In this document: one piece after another, positions 34,226 to 42,450 of the stretch
Position numbering within the stretch: the stretch's first letter is position 1
Layout: each line of letters begins with the position of its first letter
DNA from: Candidatus Leptovillus gracilis
GTDB taxonomy: Bacteria > Chloroflexota > Anaerolineae > Promineifilales > Promineifilaceae
Assembly (NCBI GenBank): GCA_016716065.1
Contig: JADJXA010000003.1
Location: forward strand, 840,534-904,533
Reading direction: 5' to 3'
DNA: 64,000 nt
Made by a program: the position numbers and the translations under genes
The notes under the pieces: model-generated
Seen by the model: only the letters and a program-made list of their open reading frames with translations
Told to the model about the DNA's origin: nothing
The model's database searches: none

Positions 34226-35428
34226 TCAATTTTGCGTCTCAAACCATTTCCTCAGCCACGCTTCCAGGTCGTCGGGGCGGTTGGCGACAACGGCCGTAAA
34301 CTTCACGCCCGGGTAATGTTGCTGGAACCAGGAAGGGGTCAGCACTTCCGGCCAATGGTGAGGGTTCACGGCGATGACCTGTTTGTGAGTCAGGTCGCCC
34401 ACGCCGGCGTCGTCGGCCGAAAAGCCAATGGTGAAACGGCCGTTAAACCCACCCCGCGCCGCCGCCATGAACCAATGCACGTCGGCCGTTGGTGGCAGCA
34501 GCACATAAATCCGTTGATAATTCAGCCGCGAGGCGTCGCTGGGCACAAGCTGCATGTCGCGGGCCACTTGCAGCAGCCGCAGCGCCAACAGCCGCGCTCC
34601 CTTGTCGCCGACAAAGCGTACTTCGTATAGGCCATCGGCGACGGCCGTGAAATCATAGCGCCAGACGTGGCGCTCGCCGTCTACAGTGTGGCCCAGGGGG
34701 GAGACGGCCGTCAACACCTCCGCCGCGTCCTTCACCAACAAATCCACCTGCCGGTGTTCCCGCGTTGAAGACACCTTCACTTGAACTGCCTCCCCCGGGT
34801 GGGGGTGTTCTGGTTCCAGCGTAATGTAGGTATCGCCCGCGCCGATGATGTTCACGCTGCGCTTGTGGCGGCCAATCGGGCGCAAAAAGGCATTGCGCCA
34901 GAAAACGCTCTGCTGCCGCTTGGGCAAGTTTGGCGCCGACTTCAGGTAAATGGTGATGGTGGTCGTCTCGGCGTCGGCCGTCAGGTGCAGAGTCTCCCAA
35001 TGGCTCAGGGGCTGGGCCACCGCGCTCCACTGAATCAGCGGGCTTTCCGGGTCTACACCGCCAGTGGGATCAATGCCAATTTGCAGGTTGACATCGCTGC
35101 CTTCCACCCGGCTGCCGGGCGTCGGCTCATCGCTGGACCAGGCTTGCCCTTCAACGGTTAGCTCATACCGGTTGCCGGGAGCGGCCGGCGCCTGCTGCCA
35201 CAGCCCACCCACATGGGTTCCCCACGGCGTGGTTAGCTGCTGCACCGGCCGATTGTCCATGGTGAAGTTGCTAAAGACCGGTTGGCGATGTTTCCAGTTG
35301 GGGTCGTCGGGACGGGGCGGCAGCCACCAACTCATCCAGCCAACGGCCGTTATCCGCTGCGTATCCCCGCCGACCGCGTAAAACGGCTCACCCAGATTTC
35401 CGTTAAGCAAAAATTCAGCTTGGCTCAT
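34226..35428 (-). CDS. Unrecognised beta-rich protein
   Basis: 400 residues without signal peptide or membrane span. Residues about 1-185 read like a carbohydrate-binding jelly roll (LLNGNLGEPFYAVGG at the start, GLWQQAPAAPGNRYELTVEG, SHWETLHLTADAETTTITIY). The middle (ITLEPEHPHPGEAVQVKVSS to GLYEVRFVGD) resembles an Ig-like or FN3-like domain. The last ~130 residues (QRIYVLLPPTADVHWFMAAA) look alpha/beta and match nothing I know. It converges on the deacylase gene. Probably a sugar- or polymer-recognising protein; function not assigned. Confidence 0.6.
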   Translation of the reverse strand: MSQAEFLLNGNLGEPFYAVGGDTQRITAVGWMSWWLPPRPDDPNWKHRQPVFSNFTMDNRPVQQLTTPWGTHVGGLWQQAPAAPGNRYELTVEGQAWSSDEPTPGSRVEGSDVNLQIGIDPTGGVDPESPLIQWSAVAQPLSHWETLHLTADAETTTITIYLKSAPNLPKRQQSVFWRNAFLRPIGRHKRSVNIIGAGDTYITLEPEHPHPGEAVQVKVSSTREHRQVDLLVKDAAEVLTAVSPLGHTVDGERHVWRYDFTAVADGLYEVRFVGDKGARLLALRLLQVARDMQLVPSDASRLNYQRIYVLLPPTADVHWFMAAARGGFNGRFTIGFSADDAGVGDLTHKQVIAVNPHHWPEVLTPSWFQQHYPGVKFTAVVANRPDDLEAWLRKWFETQN

Positions 35429-35466
35429 ACCAATTCCTGAGTGATCATCTAGAAATTACATCGCCC

Positions 35467-35499
35467 AGATTGGACCAATCGCCAAGATTGGTCCAATCT
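35467..35499. repeat. Dispersed palindromic repeat, copy 1
   Basis: AGATTGGACCAATC (35467-35480) pairs with GATTGGTCCAATCT (35486-35499) across a five-base loop. Each arm is itself nearly palindromic. The second copy is at 63182-63214. It lies just after the radC stop. Confidence 0.7.
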
Positions 35500-35529
35500 A
35501 AAAAACAGGAAATGATTCTTAGACGATTA

Positions 35530-36243
35530 CTAAGCGTCAAACCCTAATCCACGCTCTTTCAACGACACATATCGCTGGTGGCCGATGACAATATGGTCCA
35601 GCACATCCAGGTCTAACAGCTTGCCGGCGGCCACCAACTGCCGCGTCACATTTACATCCTCCGGCGATGGCGATGGGTCGCCGGACGGATGGTTGTGGGC
35701 CACAATAAAGGCGGCCGCGTTGGCCTTGAGGGCTGCGCGGAACAATTCGCCAATGCGAATCACCGAGGTATTGAGGCTGCCGATATAAATGTTGGGCGTG
35801 CCCAGCACCCGATTTCGTGTATCCAATAAAATAAGCCGCAAATGCTCCTGCTCCAAAAACATCATCTCCGACATCAACAAATTAGCCGCGTCGGCCGGCG
35901 ATGTGATGCGCGGTTTTTCTTCCGGCGCGCTGGCCATCAGCCGCCGCCCAATTTCCAAAGCCGCTTTAATTTCCACCGCCTTGGCCTGGCCGATGCCTTT
36001 GACGCTCATCAATTCCGGGATGGTCGCTCGCGCCAGTCCGGGGATGGAGCCAAAGGTGTGCAGCAGTCGTTCGGCCAGTCGCAGCACATTTTCGCCGCCT
36101 GTGCCGGTACGTAAAACAATCGCCAATAGTTCGGCCGACGAAACCGCGCCGGCCCCCACCTTGACCAACCGTTCACGCGGCCGGTCATGTTCGGCCATAT
36201 CTCGAATCTTGGGTATGTAGGCCGCTCTTTTCTCCGTTTCCAT
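35530..36243 (-). CDS. radC: RadC/JAMM-family DNA repair-like protein
   Basis: 237 residues from ATG 36243, chosen for AGGAGG five bases upstream; a longer reading from 36498 has no such site and adds non-homologous sequence. An N-terminal helix-hairpin-helix region (LMSVKGIGQAKAVEIKAALE) precedes the RadC/JAMM domain with AFIVAHNHPSGDPSPSPEDV, the H-x-H...D zinc-site motif. The role is debated: a predicted metal-dependent peptidase-like protein, historically linked to DNA repair. Length is normal. A GC-rich inverted repeat (GCGGCGCG ... CGCGCCGC) lies in its 5' leader at about 36264-36290. Confidence 0.9.
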   Translation of the reverse strand: METEKRAAYIPKIRDMAEHDRPRERLVKVGAGAVSSAELLAIVLRTGTGGENVLRLAERLLHTFGSIPGLARATIPELMSVKGIGQAKAVEIKAALEIGRRLMASAPEEKPRITSPADAANLLMSEMMFLEQEHLRLILLDTRNRVLGTPNIYIGSLNTSVIRIGELFRAALKANAAAFIVAHNHPSGDPSPSPEDVNVTRQLVAAGKLLDLDVLDHIVIGHQRYVSLKERGLGFDA

Positions 36244-36317
36244 TCCGCCCTCCTCGGAAAAACGCGGCGCGGCCAGACAAATCGCGCCGCACGGTTTTAG
36301 CCTTGTGCCTGATACAG

Positions 36318-36347
36318 CAGTCGGGCTTTGTTTACAAAGCCCGACTG
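36318..36347 (-). terminator. Perfect hairpin after the small acidic gene
   Basis: CAGTCGGGCTTTG (36318-36330), loop TTTA, and its exact complement (36335-36347). It lies downstream of the minus-strand gene ending at 36459 and upstream of radC, so it probably separates the two. Confidence 0.65.
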
Positions 36348-36458
36348 TTGTTGGCGCTGCTAGCAGCCGTAAACCGAAGTCCGTATGCTGTTTTCCGTTG
36401 GCATTTGCCAGAGGCAGCGCCCTACGAAATAGGCAATACGGATTATCGAATACGGGTA

Positions 36459-36644
36459 CTAGGCCGCGCTTTTGATCAAGACGATAAACTCTTCCCATTC
36501 TTCGGCGGCCAGGTGCAGGGTGATGCCGCCCATTTCCACGTGGTAGACAAACCCGTCATCTTCCTGGCTGCGCCAGACCGCGAAACTTTCCGTTTCGGCG
36601 ATGATGTCGGCGTCAAATTGTGAACCATTTTCGTTTGCTTTCAT
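36459..36644 (-). CDS. Small acidic hypothetical protein
   Basis: 61 residues from ATG 36644 with AGGAG eight bases upstream; the frame is open further up but lacks any ribosome site. The sequence is acidic and compact (ESFAVWRSQEDDGFVYHVEM, then GGITLHLAAEEWEEFIVLIK). It looks like a single small beta-alpha domain. I do not recognise a family. It has its own terminator hairpin. A TATAAT-like element on the minus strand at 36819-36824 could be its -10 box. Confidence 0.6.
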   Translation of the reverse strand: MKANENGSQFDADIIAETESFAVWRSQEDDGFVYHVEMGGITLHLAAEEWEEFIVLIKSAA

Positions 36645-36941
36645 TAAAAATTCTCCTTTGAATTGAGTATGATCTTGAAGTCTGTGGCTTAGATTCCGGC
36701 GTCCAGGGCGGCGAACAGGCTGTTTTTGGTCAGGGCCACCACTGGCTCTGGTGTGGGCTAAAGCCCCATCTGGCCGACGCCGTGTAGACGACTGTCTCGA
36801 ATCAAGTTGCAGAGAGCAATTATACAAGAGTTTGGCGGAAACAACATTGGGGCGACGCTCAGCGCCGTCGCTGATGACAATATCCCCTGGCTATGCCGCT
36901 TCTTGCCTAGACGAACCGCCAAAATCGCCTGAGCTGCCCTA

Positions 36942-36970
36942 TTGACAAGCGGCGCCAGATTGCTTAAAGT
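36942..36970 (+). promoter_or_regulatory. Promoter of the eight-span membrane protein gene
   Basis: A perfect TTGACA (36942-36947), 17-base spacer and TAAAGT (36965-36970), 40 bases before ATG 37011. It also rules out the longer in-frame TTG reading, whose TTG is this -35 box. Bases 36645-36941 show no gene. Confidence 0.65.
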
Positions 36971-37010
36971 TTGCAGGCTGGGGAGCAAAAAACAAACCAA
37001 GGTGGGAAAA

Positions 37011-37865
37011 ATGGTTCAACAACAAGCTGCCCAACAATCAATCGCCAAAGATGACCGGATTCACCGTGAAACGAAGTGGCTGGCCGCGTTCATCATCCCT
37101 TTTCTGATAGCCGCTTTCATTTTGCTGTTTATCTGGCCTGACCAGACAGACAAAACCTTTGCCTGGACCATTGTGCCCACCATGACGCCAATGATGCTGG
37201 CATCCGCCTATCTTGGGGGGATTTATTTCTTCAGCGGCGTCCTGCGGGCGCAAAAGTGGCATCATATCAAGACCGGCTTTCTGCCGGTCACCGCCTTCGC
37301 CTCCATCCTCGGCATCGCCACGCTGCTTCATTGGGACCGCTTTAACCACCAACACATCTCTTTCTTCACCTGGACAGCCCTGTATCTGACAACGCCATTT
37401 TTGGTGATTGCCACCTGGCTGCGGAACCGGAGAGTGGACCCAGGAACGGCCGTTGCCAACCTCCAAATCATCCCCACCTCCTGGCGCTGGATGATGGGGC
37501 TGGTCGGCGGGATCACCGTGCTGACATCCCTGCTCCTCTTCATGCAGCCCGCCCTGATGATTAACCTCTGGCCGTGGCAGCTTACCCCGCTCACGGCGCG
37601 GGTCATCAGTGCCATGTTCGCCCTGCCTGGTCTGGTGGGATTAGGCATCGCCTTCGACCCCCGTTGGAGCGCGGCCCGTCTGATTCTGCAGGCGCAGTGG
37701 GTTTCCATCTTATTCATCCTGATCAGCACCCTGCGCGCCTGGAGCGAATTCGACCCAGCCAACGCCGTCACCTATCTGTTTGTTGGTGGCCTATTCCTTC
37801 TATTGATCGGCATTGCCCTGTTCTATTTTCTGATGGAATCGCAAAAGAAAGAGACACCAACTTAA
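37011..37865 (+). CDS. Eight-span integral membrane protein, unknown family
   Basis: 284 residues from ATG 37011 (AAGGTGGG upstream). Eight hydrophobic helices can be counted, from WLAAFIIPFLIAAFILLFIW to TYLFVGGLFLLLIGIALFYF, with short loops and a basic C-terminus. No transport or enzymatic motif was recognised. Helix spacing suggests an internal repeat of four plus four helices, but this was not measured. The following SRPBCC gene starts about 80 bases later in the same direction and could be co-transcribed. Confidence 0.7.
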   Translation: MVQQQAAQQSIAKDDRIHRETKWLAAFIIPFLIAAFILLFIWPDQTDKTFAWTIVPTMTPMMLASAYLGGIYFFSGVLRAQKWHHIKTGFLPVTAFASILGIATLLHWDRFNHQHISFFTWTALYLTTPFLVIATWLRNRRVDPGTAVANLQIIPTSWRWMMGLVGGITVLTSLLLFMQPALMINLWPWQLTPLTARVISAMFALPGLVGLGIAFDPRWSAARLILQAQWVSILFILISTLRAWSEFDPANAVTYLFVGGLFLLLIGIALFYFLMESQKKETPT

Positions 37866-37948
37866 GGAGGCGATTGGCGATTACCCTGCTGCGCGATCTC
37901 CAGCCCCAATCGCCAATCTCGCCCCACCTGTTCGGAGGAGATGGTTTG

Positions 37949-38443
37949 ATGGCCCATTACTTATTTGTTACCACCTGGAAAATTGATACAGATATTGAGA
38001 ACGTTTGGCGACTGATCAACGAACCGGAAGTCTGGCCGACCTGGTGGCCTGCGGTCGAAAGCACCCGCCAGCTATCACCCGGAGGTGAAGACGGGATTGG
38101 CAGCCGCTGGCAGTTTGTCTTTGTCAGCCGCCTGCCCTACAAACTGGCTTTTGAGTCACAAATCACGCACAAAGAGGCGCCATTTATTCTTGAAGGCCAG
38201 GCTTCTGGCGAGCTGGAAGGCTTTGGCCGATGGGAACTGTCGCAAGAAGGCTCGTTGACGACGACGCGCTATACCTGGAATGTCAACACGACCAAAACGT
38301 GGATGAACGTCCTGACTCCGCTGCTGCGCCCTCTTTTTAGCTGGAATCATAACGTCACCATGCAGGCGTGCAGCGAGGGCATGGCCAGGTATCTGGGAGT
38401 GAGCCTGGCCAGCCCGGCCTCCCATGGCCCAACGGAGCGTTGA
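37949..38443 (+). CDS. SRPBCC-family protein (polyketide cyclase/dehydrase-like)
   Basis: 164 residues from ATG 37949, with GGAGGAG about nine bases upstream. The opening TTWKIDTDIENVWRLINEPE and VWPTWWPAVESTRQLSPGGE are the standard start of the START/SRPBCC fold, a helix-grip barrel that binds hydrophobic ligands. A final long helix (MQACSEGMARYLGVSLA) completes it. No catalytic residues can be named. Followed by a strong terminator. Family call good, ligand unknown. Confidence 0.75.
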   Translation: MAHYLFVTTWKIDTDIENVWRLINEPEVWPTWWPAVESTRQLSPGGEDGIGSRWQFVFVSRLPYKLAFESQITHKEAPFILEGQASGELEGFGRWELSQEGSLTTTRYTWNVNTTKTWMNVLTPLLRPLFSWNHNVTMQACSEGMARYLGVSLASPASHGPTER

Positions 38444-38509
38444 TTTTTGGCTTTCCTGGAGTTTGTTGCCGCGACAGACTCTGGCGCAGTTGTGCCTTAT
38501 ATTCAAAGG

Positions 38510-38537
38510 TCGCCCGGTTTCATGCCGGGCGATTTTT
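38510..38537 (+). terminator. Rho-independent terminator after the SRPBCC gene
   Basis: TCGCCCGG (38510-38517), loop TTTCATG, CCGGGCGA (38525-38532), then TTTTT. Confidence 0.85.
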
Positions 38538-38594
38538 GATCATACTGCCCCCAACCTGATCTGGGTCTACAATCAGAATACGGCAGAACAATCC

Positions 38595-38622
38595 TTGATT
38601 TTTATAGACCAGTCTGTATAAT
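38595..38622 (+). promoter_or_regulatory. tetR promoter with overlapping operator
   Basis: TTGATT (38595-38600), 16-base spacer, TATAAT (38617-38622). The palindrome AGACCAGTCT (38606-38615) fills the spacer and abuts the -10 box, so a bound repressor would block RNA polymerase. ATG 38630 begins only eight bases after the -10 box, implying a leaderless mRNA. A matching palindrome lies before the next gene at 39211-39220. Confidence 0.7.
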
Positions 38623-38629
38623 TCTCTAT

Positions 38630-39184
38630 ATGGCTTCACGACGAGAGCAAATTATCGAGACAACCTGCCACCTAATCGAAATGCAGGGCTATTCGGCAAC
38701 CGGCCTGAACCAGATTTTGGCGGAGAGCGGCGCACCCAAAGGCTCGCTTTACTACTACTTCCCCGAAGGCAAGGATGAACTTGTCGAAGCGGCTATCAGC
38801 CAGACCAGCCGGCTTATCTCCGAGCGGCTGCGCAAGGGCATGGACGCCTATGAACAACCAGCCCAGGCGATTCCGGCTTTTTTGCGCGATCTGGCGCAGC
38901 ACGTGCAGGCCAGTGGTTTCCAGGCGGGCGGGCCGATAACGGCCGTTGCCCTGGAAGCCGCCTCCACCAACGAACGCCTCAATAACGCCTGCCGCGACGC
39001 CTACCGCGTTTGGCAGTCAGTGATTGTAGAAAAGTTGTTAAGCAGTGGTTACGAGCCGGTGCGAGCGCGGCGGTTGGCTGTCGTCACTATTGCCCTGATT
39101 GAAGGGGCCATCATCCTCAGCCGCAGCGAGCGCAATGTCGGCCCGTTGTTGGACGCGGCCGTTGAGCTGGAGCGTCTGTTGTAA
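38630..39184 (+). CDS. TetR/AcrR-family repressor (LmrA/YxaF-like)
   Basis: 184 residues. N-terminal helix-turn-helix (EQIIETTCHLIEMQGYSATG, then LNQILAESGAPKGSLYYYFP) followed by KDELVEAAI, all classic TetR. The C-terminal ligand domain (GGPITAVALEAASTNERLNN) resembles the LmrA/YxaF branch. No Shine-Dalgarno precedes ATG 38630, in keeping with the leaderless promoter. Shared operators before this gene and the NmrA-like gene predict autorepression plus control of that enzyme, released by an unknown small molecule. Family sure, inducer unknown. Confidence 0.85.
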   Translation: MASRREQIIETTCHLIEMQGYSATGLNQILAESGAPKGSLYYYFPEGKDELVEAAISQTSRLISERLRKGMDAYEQPAQAIPAFLRDLAQHVQASGFQAGGPITAVALEAASTNERLNNACRDAYRVWQSVIVEKLLSSGYEPVRARRLAVVTIALIEGAIILSRSERNVGPLLDAAVELERLL

Positions 39185-39210
39185 GGCTTTTTTTTACCAT
39201 GAAATTATGT

Positions 39211-39220
39211 AGACTGGTCT
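39211..39220 (+). promoter_or_regulatory. Second TetR operator before the NmrA-like gene
   Basis: AGACTGGTCT, within the perfect TAGAC-TG-GTCTA palindrome (39210-39221), is the reverse complement of the operator at 38606-38615. It sits five bases before ATG 39226, where a ribosome site would otherwise lie. Confidence 0.65.
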
Positions 39221-39225
39221 AATAT

Positions 39226-40104
39226 ATGAATGGAACCATTTTAGTCACAGGGGCAACGGGCAACGTTGGCCGCGAACTGGCGCAACTGCTGCGCGACGCC
39301 GGGCAGCAGTTGCGGGCGGCCGTCGTGTCAGCCGCCGACGCGGCCAATCTACCAGAGGGCGTACCCTGGGCGCTGTTCGATTTCACCAACCCGGCCACTT
39401 ACGCCGCAGCTTTTGCCGGCGTGGACCGGCTGTTCTTGCTGCGCCCGCCCCACATCGCCAACATCGCGCGGGATATGCAGCCGGCCATCGCCTATGCTGC
39501 CGCCGCAGGCGTGCAGCACATCGTTTTTCTGTCGTTGGTGGGGGCGGAGAAGAATCGGTTTGTGCCTCATGCCAAAGTCGAGGCGCTGCTGATGGCCGGT
39601 TCCGTGCCTTATACGCTGCTGCGCTGCGGTTTCTTCATGCAAAATCTGTCCACCACCCACCGGCAGGACATCCGCGACCATGACGACATTTTTGTACCGG
39701 CCGGTCGGGGCAAGACGGCGTTTGTGGATGTGCGAGACATCGCGGCGGTGGCGGCTCGAGTCCTGACGGAGCCGGGTCATGCACAGCAGGCTTATCCGCT
39801 GACGGGTGGGGAAGCGCTGGATTATGGGGCGGTGGCGGCGCTGATGAGCGACGCGTTGGCACGGCCAATCGGTTACAGTCAACCCCATTTTTTACGGTTT
39901 GCCTGGCGGTTCTGGCGGCGCGGCCATCCGCTCGGTTACGTGGCCGTGATGACGGCCATTTATCTGACAACGCGCCTGGGCATGGCGGAGACGGTGCATC
40001 CAGAAACGGCCGTTTTGCTCAACCGCCCGTCGATCACCATGCGCCAATTCATCAGCGATGACGCGGCTGTGTGGCAAAAAACACCGCAGTCACAAGGCAT
40101 ATAA
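39226..40104 (+). CDS. NmrA-like NAD(P)-binding oxidoreductase
   Basis: 292 residues. ILVTGATGNVGRELAQLLRD is the Rossmann glycine motif of atypical short-chain dehydrogenases (NmrA/QOR2 type). FLRPPHIANIARDMQPAIAY-like spacing, HIVFLSLVGAEKN and YTLLRCGFFMQNL agree with quinone-reductase or redox-sensor members, which lack the usual Tyr-x-x-x-Lys catalysis. It is placed under the TetR repressor by the shared operator, a typical arrangement for a quinone- or electrophile-inducible reductase. There is no Shine-Dalgarno, so translation may be leaderless or coupled to tetR. Confidence 0.82.
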   Translation: MNGTILVTGATGNVGRELAQLLRDAGQQLRAAVVSAADAANLPEGVPWALFDFTNPATYAAAFAGVDRLFLLRPPHIANIARDMQPAIAYAAAAGVQHIVFLSLVGAEKNRFVPHAKVEALLMAGSVPYTLLRCGFFMQNLSTTHRQDIRDHDDIFVPAGRGKTAFVDVRDIAAVAARVLTEPGHAQQAYPLTGGEALDYGAVAALMSDALARPIGYSQPHFLRFAWRFWRRGHPLGYVAVMTAIYLTTRLGMAETVHPETAVLLNRPSITMRQFISDDAAVWQKTPQSQGI

Positions 40105-40119
40105 AAAACCCACTGGAAG

Positions 40120-40236
40120 GTTAAGCAGTATGAAAGGCCGGGGACCCAATTGGCCCGCGCCGATTTTGCCCGCTTTATGCTGGATCAGGCGGCGTCAGAT
40201 ACCTGGCGGCGCAAAGCGCCGATGCTAAGTAATTAG
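40120..40236 (+). pseudogene. C-terminal remnant of an NAD(P)H-binding SDR
   Basis: One frame reads TQLARADFARFMLDQAASDT, then WRRKAPMLSN and a stop. This is the typical end of a flavin-reductase-like NAD(P)H-binding protein. No start or upstream part is present, so it is a fragment left after deletion, lying directly after the intact NmrA-like gene. 40255-40320 holds an imperfect inverted repeat of ACAAAGGCACAAAGC type. Confidence 0.5.
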
Positions 40237-40337
40237 CGATGTCGGCGAATTGCTAACCACAAAAGGCACAAAGCACACAAAGCTTTTCTTCGTGTCCTTT
40301 GCGCGTTTGTGCTGAACAGATATTTAAGGAGAACAAA

Positions 40338-40784
40338 GTGACAACTTTTACAAGCAACGAACAAATTGACAAAAGCAAAATCTGGCCAACGGGTCTGGCT
40401 GCAATTGGCCTGTCTCTGGTGGCTAATTTACTCGCTTACTTTATATTAAACGCCGTCCTAGATTTACCCTCGCCGGCCGAGTTTCCCCCTTTAAGTGCGG
40501 CAGCCATTGGCATCATGACGGTGCTGTTTACCTTCCTGGCCGTGGTGGCCTTTGTCGTGGTGGTGCGGATGGCTAAACGGCCGCTGCGTACTTACCGCAT
40601 TGTGGCCACCGTTGTCTTTGTCCTGTCAATCATTCCTAACATCATATCGGCCGTCAATCCGGCGGCCGCCCCATTTCCCTTTCCCGCAGCCTCAGCTTCA
40701 GGCTTTCTGGTCCTGATCATCTTTCACGTCATTGCCTATCTGATCATGGTTTGGCTGTTAACGACAAAGACTGGAAAGACCTGA
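40338..40784 (+). CDS. DUF6069-family four-span membrane protein
   Basis: 148 residues from GTG 40338 with AGGAG six bases upstream. Four hydrophobic helices, with the diagnostic PSPAEFPPLSAAAIGIMTVL and the cytoplasmic-loop pattern RPLRTYRIVATVVFVLSIIP, match DUF6069 as I know it. No function has been established for the family. It stands after the tetR/nmrA-like pair and before a convergent gene. Confidence 0.7.
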   Translation: MTTFTSNEQIDKSKIWPTGLAAIGLSLVANLLAYFILNAVLDLPSPAEFPPLSAAAIGIMTVLFTFLAVVAFVVVVRMAKRPLRTYRIVATVVFVLSIIPNIISAVNPAAAPFPFPAASASGFLVLIIFHVIAYLIMVWLLTTKTGKT

Positions 40785-40842
40785 CGGTTTTGGCTGAGAC
40801 GTGGTGGCAGCGGAACGGCCGAAGGAACGGCCGTTTCCTCAA

Positions 40843-42369
40843 TCAGATCGGTTCTTTAGCTCTGACATTTACCTGCTCCAAGTTTTTAAGTGCAGGACCA
40901 TGAATAACCGTGCCATCCATGGCAAAGCGCGATCCGTGACACGGACAATCCCAGCTCTTTTCCGCCGAATTCCACTGAATAAAACAACCCATATGGGTGC
41001 AGGCTGGTGACAAAGCAGTGAGGTTCCCATCTTCTGCCATATAAACGGCTACCGCTCCGTCTTCTGTGTTGACAAGCTTGCCTTCTCCCGGCTCGACGGT
41101 ATCGGTCACTGCCAGACGATCTCCCACAAAATGTTTAGCCACTTGTGCTGAATGTTTGGCAAATTCGGGCACGCTTTTCAGATTAATGCGGTTCGGGTCG
41201 TAAAGCTCAGCCCAAGGATTTTCCCGTTCCAAGATCAGATCGCGCAGGAGCATTCCAGCAACCATGCTGTTTGTCATGCCCCAACCACCAAAACCGGCAG
41301 CCACGTAAACATGGTGCGAGACGGGTGAATAACGGCCAACATACGGCAGCCGATCCAGAGTTTGATTGTCCTGTGTAGACCAACGATACTCGATAGATTT
41401 CACGTTGAAATTTTCACGCGCCCACTGCTCAACCCGTTGGTAACGTTCTACAGTATCGTCATCCTGTCCGGGGATATGCCCTTCACCCCCCACCAATAGA
41501 AATTCGCCGTCAGCTCCTGAATGATGGCGCATTGTATGGGATGAATCAGTGGTGATAAACATGCCCTGCGGTACTGGTTCTGCCAGGCGGGCGGCCAAAA
41601 CATAGGAACGATGTGGTTTCAGCCGGGTGGCATAGAGAACTTTGTCATTAAACGGGAAGTGGCTGGCAACAATAACGTCAGCGGCGTGAATCGTTCCCCG
41701 ATTTGTGGTTACAACACAAGGGTCATCATCGGAAACATCCAAAACCTGGGTATCTTCAAAAATATTACTGCCGTCGCCAGGAATATCGTGGGCGAGAGCT
41801 AATACGTATTGGCGCGGATGAAATTGCGCCTGGTTGTCGAAGCGTACCGCTGCTTTAACAAGAAAAGGCAGCGGCGTCTCCTCGGTGAACGATGCGGGCA
41901 GCCCCAGTTTTAAGGCTGCTTCTACCTCATCATGGATTTTGGCTGTTTCCTCGTCGGACTCAGCATAGGTATAAGCTGCGGTGCGTCTAAACTCGCAGTT
42001 GATTTGTTTATCCCGGACGAAATTGGCTATTTGTTGGATGGCAGTCTCGTTGGCATTGGCGTAGATTTGCGCTTTTTCTTTGCCAAAATGCTGAATGAGA
42101 TAGGCGTAGATCAGGGTGTGCAAGGAGGTTACTTTTGCCGTGGTGTTGCCGCTGACGCCTTCAACGATCCGTTTTGCTTCCAGCACAGCCACTGTTTTGC
42201 CCTGCTCTTTCAGCAGCGCAGCGGTTGTCAGGCCCACAATGCCACCGCCGACGATAGCCACATCCACCTGTAAGTTGTCTTGCAAAGAAGGGAAATTCGT
42301 TTGGGGTGTCGTGTCCAGCCAGAGGGAAATTGGTTTTCCAGGAAGATCATCATATTTATGTTTCATCAT
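40843..42369 (-). CDS. FAD-dependent oxidoreductase fused to a C-terminal Rieske domain
   Basis: 508 residues. VDVAIVGGGIVGLTTAALLK is the FAD dinucleotide motif of the DadA/GlpD-like amine oxidase group. The last ~90 residues are a Rieske [2Fe-2S] domain with CTHMGC and CPCHGSRF supplying the two Cys-His ligand pairs. This fusion is known from the YhfW-like family, whose substrates are unknown; the Rieske centre presumably takes electrons from FADH2. The protein has no signal peptide, so it is cytoplasmic. Start ATG 42369 with a second ATG directly after; no strong Shine-Dalgarno. It is separated by ~80 bases from the RNB gene upstream in the same orientation. Confidence 0.88.
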   Translation of the reverse strand: MMKHKYDDLPGKPISLWLDTTPQTNFPSLQDNLQVDVAIVGGGIVGLTTAALLKEQGKTVAVLEAKRIVEGVSGNTTAKVTSLHTLIYAYLIQHFGKEKAQIYANANETAIQQIANFVRDKQINCEFRRTAAYTYAESDEETAKIHDEVEAALKLGLPASFTEETPLPFLVKAAVRFDNQAQFHPRQYVLALAHDIPGDGSNIFEDTQVLDVSDDDPCVVTTNRGTIHAADVIVASHFPFNDKVLYATRLKPHRSYVLAARLAEPVPQGMFITTDSSHTMRHHSGADGEFLLVGGEGHIPGQDDDTVERYQRVEQWARENFNVKSIEYRWSTQDNQTLDRLPYVGRYSPVSHHVYVAAGFGGWGMTNSMVAGMLLRDLILERENPWAELYDPNRINLKSVPEFAKHSAQVAKHFVGDRLAVTDTVEPGEGKLVNTEDGAVAVYMAEDGNLTALSPACTHMGCFIQWNSAEKSWDCPCHGSRFAMDGTVIHGPALKNLEQVNVRAKEPI

Positions 42370-42450
42370 CTTTTACCGGCGTACCCCGGCCTCCTTTGTC
42401 GTAAATTATTATCATTGTCATGTCCGCCTACGGATGCGGGCGTTTCCGTA

